Part shown: positions 1 to 5,144 of the stretch, in pieces | Layout of the letters: the number at the start of each line of letters is the position of its first letter | How positions within the stretch are numbered: the stretch's first letter is position 1 | Assembly (NCBI GenBank): GCA_028288315.1 | Contig: JAQBNY010000235.1 | Span: forward strand, 1-6,592 | Origin: Mucilaginibacter sp. | GTDB lineage: Bacteria > Bacteroidota > Bacteroidia > Sphingobacteriales > Sphingobacteriaceae | DNA: 6,592 nucleotides | Direction of reading: 5' to 3' | Notes under the pieces: model-generated | Told to the model about the DNA's origin: nothing | The model's input: only the letters and a program-made list of their open reading frames with translations | The model's database searches: none | Position numbers and translations under genes: made by a program

Positions 1-707
1 TGCCATTTGGCTGTGCCGGGTGGTTGCAAGGGGTAATACAGGCGGATCTGTACATCCGTTCGCAAAGTGCAAAGCGCGTAATGGTAATTGGCGCGGAAAC
101 GCTTTCACGTATTTGCGATCCTCATGACCGTGACAGTATGATCTATGCTGACGGCGCCGGCGCAATTGTTTTGGAAGCTACAGAAAGCACAACTCCTGTT
201 GGCATCCTGGCCCACTCTTCCGAATCATACGTTGACGAATTAGCTTATGTATTAAAAATGGGTAAGTCATCTAACCCGGATTTTGGCAGCGACAGGTTAT
301 TTCTCAAAATGCAGGGCCGGAAGTTATATGAGCATGCGCTGAAGATCGTTCCGCACGTTATTAAGGACAGTATCACTAAGGGCGGACTGACAATCCATGA
401 CATCGACAAAGTGCTGATCCACCAGGCCAATAATAAAATGGATGAAGCGATCCTTAAACATTTGTATGAATTATATGAGTTGAAGGATATTCCGCCAAAT
501 GTAATGCCAATGACCATTTCCTGGCTCGGCAATAGTTCGGTTGCTACCTTGCCAACTTTATATGATCTTTTCGCCAAAGACAAACTTGAAGATCATGACA
601 TCGGTAAAGGAAAACACCTTGTGTTTGCTGCTGTTGGTGCTGGTGTCAACATTAATGCTGTTATCTATAAGATACCCGATAGAATGTCAGGTGTTAATAA
701 AGTATAA
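1..707 (+). CDS. 3-oxoacyl-ACP synthase III (FabH-like ketosynthase), 3' portion
   Basis: This is the C-terminal part of a thiolase-fold ketoacyl-ACP synthase III; the gene starts before the window. Such enzymes condense an acyl-CoA or acyl starter with malonyl-ACP in the cytoplasm, starting fatty-acid or related polyketide chains. Reading from position 3, the protein opens with PFGCAGW, whose Cys (12-14) matches the family's nucleophile. Next come a YADGAGAIVLE motif (FabH-type GDGAGA), the catalytic His in HQANNK (about 421-438) and the catalytic Asn in WLGNSSVATLP (about 523-555). The complete Cys-His-Asn triad is therefore present. About 231 residues follow the Cys, somewhat more than in E. 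coli FabH (roughly 205). That suits the longer (~350 aa) subfamily common in Bacteroidota, so the natural substrate may not be the housekeeping acetyl-CoA. A specialised ketosynthase, for example in aryl-polyene or dialkylresorcinol pathways, cannot be excluded, so I give no gene symbol. The frame ends at TAA 705-707. Confidence 0.9.
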   Translation, partial: PFGCAGWLQGVIQADLYIRSQSAKRVMVIGAETLSRICDPHDRDSMIYADGAGAIVLEATESTTPVGILAHSSESYVDELAYVLKMGKSSNPDFGSDRLFLKMQGRKLYEHALKIVPHVIKDSITKGGLTIHDIDKVLIHQANNKMDEAILKHLYELYELKDIPPNVMPMTISWLGNSSVATLPTLYDLFAKDKLEDHDIGKGKHLVFAAVGAGVNINAVIYKIPDRMSGVNKV

Positions 708-980
708 CAGATTTATTTTGACACTTGGCTCTGCAAGCAACATCTAAACGAAACCGGCTATTCGTTTCGAAAAACCACTGAAACGGTAACTTTTTTCTAT
801 AAAGTTCCACCAAATGAATACAATTATCTCGGTGATATTGCTTTCCATCAAGATACAGAAGAGTGGAAATATTGCGGGGATGTTCTTAATATTGAAGAGC
901 AGGAACAAATTGCTGAACAGATTATAGATAACAATTCTGCTAGTTTGAACGGACAGCTTTTACGTGCAGGCCTTTTATAA
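708..980 (+). pseudogene. Uncharacterised open frame without a start codon, likely gene remnant
   Basis: This frame is open for 90 codons directly after the fabH-like stop, in the same frame, and ends at TAA 978-980. It contains no ATG, GTG or TTG until codon 945, near its end. The translation nevertheless looks like real protein: QIYFDTWL..., GYSFRKTTETVTFFYKV, EYNYLGDIAFHQDTEEW and an acidic helix LNIEEQEQIAEQIID. I do not recognise a family. The simplest reading is a small hypothetical gene that lost its 5' end, or that frameshifted near 945 into the small gene downstream. Read-through of the fabH TAA would append this segment, but the synthase already looks complete, so that is unlikely. 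Confidence concerns only whether the segment is or was coding. Confidence 0.4.
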
Positions 981-987
981 ATGCGGC

Positions 988-1158
988 ATGAACAGCTTTG
1001 AGGTAATACCTATAGAGAATTACTTTGTTATCGCGTTTAATGGAAAGTTTATAACAAAAATTGAGCACAACGATGATTGGGTGCAAACGTCAGGCGATCC
1101 ACTTGATGCGGATGTCTTTGTAACCATTAAACAAGCAATCGAAAATAGATACGATTAA
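988..1158 (+). CDS. Small hypothetical protein (56 aa)
   Basis: This is a short open frame, MNSFEVIPIENYFVIAFNG..., ending ...IKQAIENRYD. It appears to alternate beta strands (FEVIPI, YFVIAF, KFITKIEH) with a C-terminal helix, and has no signal peptide or membrane segment. It resembles the many small Bacteroidota hypotheticals of the form 'PIE-Y-F-I-FNG--I-KIEH--DW-Q--G-PL'; this is from memory, and no function is known to me. I chose the ATG at 988 because the protein then begins like those relatives. GTG 964 would add eight residues, and the frame is open back to 949, so it might instead be the C-terminal half of a protein continuing from the open frame upstream after a frameshift. No clear Shine-Dalgarno sequence is present, which is usual in this phylum. 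Confidence 0.5.
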   Translation: MNSFEVIPIENYFVIAFNGKFITKIEHNDDWVQTSGDPLDADVFVTIKQAIENRYD

Positions 1159-1206
1159 CTATTATTAAGTACTGACGAACCGAATACGTTTTGTCAAGGT
1201 TATTGG

Positions 1207-1971
1207 TTATAGTTCCGGCTTATCCAATGCCTGTATCCGTGCTTTATACTCCTCCGGTAATAAAGCGCTCCTTAAAACATGCTTAAGGTTTATTATATCC
1301 GTTAGTTTATAAATGAAAAGAACAGGCAGCAGGATTTTTCCGCTTTCCAGTCGCAATAAATGTTTTACTCTTGGCGGTACAACCAGCGCCTGCACTTTTC
1401 TCAATAACCAATACCGTTGGTTGCCCAGGTGTTTGCGGTATTGTTTAAACAGATCGCGGGTAAGACCGCTGTATTCCATGTTTTGCTGCAAGTGTTCGTT
1501 ATGCATTGTAATCCATGCCTGGTAATTCGCCGGCAGGTCTTTAAGCCCCATGCGAGTGCCTACCTTATAAAATACATTGAATATTTCAATCTTCTCCGCA
1601 TTAGTAAGTTGTCTTTCCAGCAGCTCGTAAGACCGGATGGAATAGTCTATCAGCATAAATAGAACATCGCGGTAGGCCCAGTCAGGTATTTGGGTGCCGC
1701 GGGCAGCTTCTACTTGTTTGTGTATTGCGGTTATCTGGTCGATAGAAATATTGGCATCATTATAGGTAGAGAATACGATCTTGCGCGCATACGTAACGGT
1801 CGAAAATAACCGCTCCAGCGGATCAGCCGGCAGTTTTCCCGTAAAGTATAGCCAATCTACCGCTTTGTTAAGCGCAAACTCAGCAGCTGCGCCGGCAAAA
1901 ATAAACAGTACGGTATCGGCCTTACCCCAAATTTTACGTAATATCGAATGTTCATTCACAAAGTATCCCAT
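1207..1971 (-). CDS. MpaB/DUF2236-family protein (oxygenase-like), 254 aa
   Basis: The protein belongs, by recognition of its overall pattern, to the ER-bound oxygenase MpaB / latex-clearing-protein catalytic domain family (DUF2236), whose characterised members are haem-binding oxygenases. Visible landmarks are VNEHSILRKIWG (5-16), the small-residue helix FIFAGAAAEFALNKAVDWL (23-41), DPLERLFSTVTYARKIVF (50-67), IHKQVE (83-88) with the family-typical His84, and the helix DVLFMLIDYSIRSYELL (102-118). The region around 140-180 is rich in charged helices. I could not find the family's usual Trp-x-His in the 98-110 helix, so haem binding is uncertain. I start at ATG 1971, not at ATG 2001, because the upstream gene's stop codon (1979-1981) ends 7 nt before it. 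An AGGAG also lies 12 nt upstream, and the resulting N-terminus MGYFVNEHS matches what I recall of Bacteroidota relatives. The gene was probably the second in a minus-strand operon whose first gene is now truncated. Its 3' end faces the small plus-strand gene across 48 bp. Confidence 0.8.
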   Translation of the reverse strand: MGYFVNEHSILRKIWGKADTVLFIFAGAAAEFALNKAVDWLYFTGKLPADPLERLFSTVTYARKIVFSTYNDANISIDQITAIHKQVEAARGTQIPDWAYRDVLFMLIDYSIRSYELLERQLTNAEKIEIFNVFYKVGTRMGLKDLPANYQAWITMHNEHLQQNMEYSGLTRDLFKQYRKHLGNQRYWLLRKVQALVVPPRVKHLLRLESGKILLPVLFIYKLTDIINLKHVLRSALLPEEYKARIQALDKPEL

Positions 1972-1978
1972 ACTCTTT

Positions 1979-2101
1979 TTACACTCCTTTCCGCCAGCCA
2001 TACCAGAATAATAATGGTGTGATGAAACACATTATCAGGTTAAAGAAAATGGTCAACCTGGCCCAGAATTTAAGGTGAATAGATGACGATCCATTCGCCA
2101 C
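1979..2101 (-). pseudogene. C-terminal tail of a membrane protein, 5'-truncated
   Basis: Minus-strand reading gives about 40 residues ending ...HLKFWARLTIFFNLIMCFITPLLFWYGWRKGV followed by TAA at 1979-1981. It contains one strong hydrophobic helix flanked by basic residues (KFWAR before, WRKG after). There is no start codon for a full protein: the frame is blocked by TAG at 2102-2104, and the plus-strand integrase remnant begins at about the same place. The 7-nt gap to the MpaB-like gene shows the two were co-transcribed. I do not recognise the family. It appears to be the remains of an operon partner cut by the rearrangement that brought in the integrase fragment. Confidence 0.55.
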
Positions 2102-2430
2102 CTATAAGGCTTTGGCGATTTTGGATAAGTACAAGGATAACGAACGCGCTTTAGTTGGCGGTAAGGTCTTTCCTGTGATTTCAAATCAAAAAGTTAACAG
2201 TTATTTGAAAGAAATAGCTGATTTATGTGACATAACCAAGAATGTAATCTTCCATATCGCGAGGCATACTTTTGCTACGACTGTCACTTTATCTAATGGT
2301 GTTCCCATCGAAACAGTAAGCAAAATTTTAGGGCATACAAAAATTACCACCACATAGATATATGCAAAGGTTCTTGAAAAAAAAATTGAAGGATGATATG
2401 AATGCGTTAAATGTAAAATTAGGTAGTTAA
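2097..2430 (+). pseudogene. Tyrosine recombinase/integrase, C-terminal catalytic remnant
   Basis: This is the C-terminal half of a Bacteroidota-type site-specific integrase of the XerC/D-like tyrosine recombinase superfamily. Recognisable parts are ALAILDKYK (about 2109-2135), a basic beta-hairpin region with KVFPVISNQKVNSYLKEIADLC, the box II motif HIARHTFATT with His 2253-2255 and Arg 2262-2264, VPIETVSKILGH with His 2334-2336, and IYAK with the nucleophilic Tyr at 2361-2363. The core-binding N-terminal domain and the first catalytic Arg are missing. A TAG at 2355-2357 replaces the expected Gln codon two codons before the Tyr. A run of nine A (2377-2385), where eight would keep the frame, shifts the tail; with that corrected it continues KKLKDDMNALNVKLGS to TAA 2428-2430. 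The gene is therefore broken three ways and should be inactive. It points toward the tRNA fragment 44 nt downstream, as expected for an element integrase beside its attachment site. Confidence 0.85.
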
Positions 2431-2473
2431 CGTTTCAACTTGTTGATAGCTCATTGTAGACATTTCAGTATTA

Positions 2474-2517
2474 GGTTTATAACCCTAAGGTCGACAGTTC
2501 GATCCTGCTCCCCGCTA
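2474..2517 (+). repeat. tRNA 3'-half fragment, probable attachment-site scar
   Basis: The segment reads like the 3' half of a tRNA. It has an anticodon-like loop TTTATAA (2476-2482), the 3' side of the anticodon stem, a five-base AGGTC variable loop, a T-arm GACAG-TTCGATC-CTGCT (2493-2509, one A-C mismatch and one G-T pair), and an acceptor 3' strand CCCCGCT plus discriminator A (2510-2517). CCA is not encoded. The bases before 2474 do not pair as an anticodon stem and no matching 5' acceptor (AGCGGGG) lies upstream, so the 5' half is absent. Partial tRNA 3' ends beside integrases are classic products of integration into tRNA genes. The loop would give anticodon UAU, but identity should not be assigned from a crossover scar that may have mutated. 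Confidence 0.65.
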
Positions 2518-2520
2518 CTT

Positions 2521-2555
2521 AAGGAAACAATATATAATGGTTGTTTCTTTTTTTT
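2521..2555 (+). terminator. Rho-independent terminator downstream of the tRNA fragment
   Basis: AAGGAAACAA (2521-2530) pairs with TTGTTTCTTT (2541-2550) over ten base pairs including one G-T, around a 10-nt loop. The T-run continues to 2555. It begins three bases after the tRNA discriminator, as a native tRNA terminator would. This suggests that the right-hand side of the scar is the original chromosomal flank of the target tRNA. Confidence 0.7.
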
Positions 2556-2788
2556 ATGCCAATAAGATCTGTGGCCCAAAGTGTTACCATTCGGTCTTAT
2601 CGTGTTCGACAATTACTATAAAATCTCTTAGACGTAAGCTGAAAGTTTGCAAGATCGGTATTCACAATTACGAACAGCGGGTGTGCCTTAAATTGTCCGT
2701 AGTGTTGCCTTCTAATAAATAGTTAGATACCCGTAATTTTATTATTTTTAACTGTCCGCTTTTCTTAAGTTAAACCTACCGCTTGCTT
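2556..2788. other. Intergenic region between terminator and kinase pseudogene
   Basis: I see no gene here. An open frame covering 2537-2722 crosses the terminator and its translation is not protein-like. The promoter of the kinase gene should lie here, but I find no clear Bacteroidota -33 TTTG with a properly spaced TAnnTTTG box. The last ~60 bases before 2789 are AT-rich, with no Shine-Dalgarno sequence. Confidence 0.4.
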
Positions 2789-4387
2789 ATGAAATTTTTC
2801 CTTACGTTATGTTTTATCATCTTTGTTGCGATCGACCTGTACGCACAAAACAGCGAGATCGATAGCTTAAAAAAGGCATTAGTCGTTGAAAAAGATGATA
2901 AAAGCCGCGTTTTTACATTGGAATCGCTGAGTTTTGCGTATTTGTCCTCTCATCCCGATACCGCGTTAAAATATGCACTACAAGGTTTGCAACTGGCTCA
3001 GCAGATCAAGTATGCGAAGGGTGAAATGGCTTGTACCAATGCGCTTGAAAACGTTTATTTTAATATAGGAGAATATCCAAAGGCACTGGAAAAGTATCTG
3101 CAATATTTAGAGATGAAGGAAAAGGCAAAAGACGGCGGCAACATTGCAATTGCCTACTTTAATTTAGCCAATGTTTATACCGAAACGAATGATTACCGGC
3201 ATGCCTTAATGTACCTGATGAAAGCAAAAAAGGCAGATGAAAGAGCGAAAGACACTGCAGCAATCCTATATGACTGGTACTCGTTGGGCAGTGTTTATTT
3301 AAAAATGGACAACGCCGATTCGGCTTTGTATAATTTAAACCAATCGCATCAACTTGCAGTAAAGATAAACGACAAGAATATGCTTGGCGCAATCCTTAAT
3401 ACTTTCGGGGAACTTTATCTCTTCAAAAAAGACACCTTACAAGCTAGAAAATATTACAAACTCAGCATACCATATGTTGTAGCCGTCGGTGACAATGACG
3501 TTCTTACCGCGAATTACTTTGGCATTGCAAAAACTTTCCACAAAAAAGGCCTGATCGATTCTGCTATTTACTATTCCGGCAAAGCCATGTCGGTAGCAAA
3601 AAAAGGGACCTTTTCCAAAGCATATCCTTGAATTAAGTACATTTTTAACGGACGTATTTAGTAAAAAGAAGCAGTTTGACAGCGCTTTTTATTACCAGCA
3701 ATTAAGTACCACAATGAAGGATAGCCTGTTCAATATAGAACAGATGAAAAAGGTGCAAAACATGAATTTTGAGGAGCAGCAAAGACAGAAGTCAATTGAA
3801 ACCGCAAAAATTCAATACCGCAACAAGTTGCAGCTGATGGCTGTAATTTTTGTTTCCGTGATTTTTTTAGGCATCGCCATTTTTCTTTGGCGCGTTAATA
3901 AACGGGAACAAGCCGCCAAGTTATTATTACAACAAGAAAAGGAAAAAGTAGAATCAACATTAGTAAAATTAACAGAAACCCAGGCCCAGCTTATTCACTC
4001 AGAGAAAATGGCCTCACTCGGCGAACTTACCGCGGGGATCGCCCATGAAATACAAAACCCATTAAATTTCGTCAATAATTTTTCAGAATTAAATAGAGAA
4101 TTGTTGATTGAAATGAAAATTGAACTTGAAAAAGGAAATCTAATCGACCTTGAAGAAATTGCAGATGATATTATAGCCAATGAAGAAAAAATAAACCAAC
4201 ATGGCAAAAGAGCCGACGCCATTGTAAAAGGCATGCTGCAACACAGCCGCACCAGTACGGGAGTAAAAGAACAAACCGCTGTTAATGCTTTGGCCGATGA
4301 ACATTTACGGTTGGCGTACCAGGGATTGCGTGCAAGGATAAATCATTCCATGCTATAGTGAAAACAGAATTTGATCCATTGTCTCAG
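2789..4387 (+). pseudogene. TPR sensor histidine kinase, frameshifted and lacking its ATPase domain
   Basis: This is a membrane two-component sensor kinase of a kind common in Bacteroidota. The first frame (2789 to about 3622) gives a signal peptide (MKFFLTLCFIIFVAIDLYAQ) and about six tetratricopeptide repeats, such as GEYPKALEKYLQYLE and DNADSALYNLNQSHQLA, for the periplasm. An extra base at about 3623 shifts the frame; it resumes as ILELSTFLTDVFSKKKQFDSAFYY from 3624. Then follow a transmembrane helix (about 3828-3890), a coiled coil (QQEKEKVESTLVKLTETQAQ), and a HisKA domain SEKMASLGELTAGIAHEIQNP with the phospho-acceptor His at 4044-4046. The second helix ends ADAIVKGMLQHSRTSTG. Loss of one A near 4334-4336 shifts the frame again; with correction it reads KDKSFHAIVKTEFDPLS to about 4384. 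There it meets the inverted-repeat element, so the N, G1 and G2 boxes of the ATPase domain are absent and phosphorylation activity is impossible. I start at ATG 2789 because the signal peptide follows directly; TTG 2783 is a poorer choice. No response regulator gene is adjacent. Confidence 0.85.
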
Positions 4388-4537
4388 CAGGATCTGTCAG
4401 AGACGACCCTGCGCACGATGTTTGTTTGACGAGGAATATTTCATTCACTCCGTGGCTATTTGCACTTATTATTGCTTATCGGGACTATCGCGCCTAAAAT
4501 CAAAATGCAGCGCAGGGTCGTCTGCGACAGACCCTGC
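4387..4537. repeat. REPIN/MITE-like element with inverted palindromic ends
   Basis: Two 28-nt arms, 4387-4414 and 4510-4537, are inverted repeats of each other with only three mismatches, and enclose a 95-bp spacer. Each arm is itself an imperfect palindrome: the right arm has CAGGGTC and GACCCTG at its ends with a smaller GTC/GAC pair inside, while the left arm has one mismatch in the outer stem. Paired REP palindromes in opposite orientation define a REPIN; a short non-autonomous transposon (MITE) is the alternative. The spacer encodes nothing convincing. No target-site duplication is obvious. The element sits exactly where the kinase reading frame stops matching its family, so it either inserted there or marks a deletion end. 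Proof needs further copies in the genome. Confidence 0.6.
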
Positions 4538-4645
4538 GGGAACAGTAATTGAATTTATTTAAATCGTCGCAGGCATTTACCTCGTACCAACCAAATACAC
4601 AAGAATCTATAAATGGATGCTCATGACTATGAGTCTTTTTAATAA

Positions 4646-4804
4646 GGGAGCAGCAAGCCAGGTAGAGATGTATATATTGGGGAACAGGACTTTAACTTCG
4701 TCTTTGCTAAGTTTGAAAAGGCCTTTGATATCGAGCCCACAACTTTTGAGGCCGGCATCAGCAACTTTCACAAAGCTTATATAAGGAACAAATCCGCTAA
4801 ATAA
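4646..4804 (+). pseudogene. C-terminal remnant of an unrecognised protein
   Basis: The plus frame reads GRDVYIGEQDFNFVFAKFEKAFDIEPTTFEAGISNFHKAYIRNKSAK-like sequence (in pieces: DVYIGEQDFNFVF, KFEKAFDIEPTTF, EAGISNFHKAYIR), ending at TAA 4802-4804. It looks like a helical, soluble protein C-terminus. It has no start codon and is closed upstream by TAA 4643-4645. A second frame containing ATG 4623 and ATG 4629 (MTMSLFNKGAAS...) runs into it, so a single indel around 4645-4660 would restore a small protein of about 60 residues. I do not recognise the family. The opposite-strand open frame over the same bases is judged a shadow. Confidence 0.4.
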
Positions 4805-4945
4805 ACATATCGTTAACACTTATTTTATATGGATCTATATCGATCCCCGCGATACGAGATTTATTGGAATTACCGCCCGTTGCTAATTGATTGAGGCATC
4901 TTCAAAAATACTCGACAAATTGAGCATGTAAAGCAGTCCCTATAG
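4805..4945. other. Stretch without an intact gene
   Basis: I see no intact gene, RNA or clear terminator. On the minus strand, the frame ending at TAG 4797-4799 is open back to TGA 4902-4904 and again, in the same phase, to 4985. It contains protein-like pieces such as LATGGNSNKSRIAGIDIDPYKISVN. This could be further decayed coding sequence, but the evidence is weak. Confidence 0.25.
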
Positions 4946-5129
4946 TTAATTTAGATTTGCTAAACCAGCTAATTCCTTTAGTTGATCAATAAACTGGTTC
5001 GAAAATGTACCATGTGTTTCAGCGGGACATACATGGTCAATACGTGATGATCAAGGCAGTAATATTTGCCACCCTTTCTACTCCGGATTTGATTTCACCA
5101 CAATCGAAAGAGTTGAATTTGTTGGGCAT
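4946..5129 (-). pseudogene. Frameshifted small open frame downstream of the MFS gene
   Basis: ATG 5127-5129 lies 15 nt after the MFS stop codon. It opens 30 codons (MPNKFNSFDCGEIKSG, VERVANITALIITY) before a TGA. If the extra base near 5039 is ignored, the frame continues for another 30 codons (DHVCPAETHGTFSNQFIDQL, KELAGLANLN) to TAA 4946-4948. Both halves look protein-like and together give a 60-residue protein, so I read this as a broken small gene once transcribed with the transporter. I do not recognise a family, and chance open frames are possible at this length. Confidence 0.35.
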
Positions 5130-5144
5130 CACTTTAATAGTAAT

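Noticed and set aside
1972..2001. Upstream ATG at 2001 as start of the MpaB-like gene (adds ten residues)
   Set aside because: The added residues overlap the C-terminal codons of the preceding membrane-protein gene in another frame, and the Met at 1971 follows that gene's stop by 7 nt.
1313..2011. Several plus-strand open frames opposite the MpaB-like gene
   Set aside because: They are antisense shadows of a well-supported coding frame.
2431..2517. A complete tRNA gene including the stretch with TAGCTCATTG
   Set aside because: The upstream bases resemble a D-arm by chance but cannot form the acceptor stem with CCCCGCT, lack the GG of the D-loop and leave too many bases before the anticodon loop.
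2537..2722. 61-codon plus-strand open frame
   Set aside because: It begins in the loop of the terminator hairpin, has no homologous look, and no ribosome-binding site.
4371..4562. 63-codon open frame across the repeat element
   Set aside because: Its translation consists mostly of the inverted-repeat arms and is Cys/Arg/Ser rich without a protein-like pattern.
4607..4819. 70-codon minus-strand open frame
   Set aside because: It is antisense to the more protein-like plus-strand fragment ending at 4804, and no neighbour or motif supports it.
5009..5037. Hairpin ACCATGT...ACATGGT as terminator or operator
   Set aside because: Seven base pairs with a 15-nt loop, no T-run, and it lies within the split small open frame, so chance is likely.
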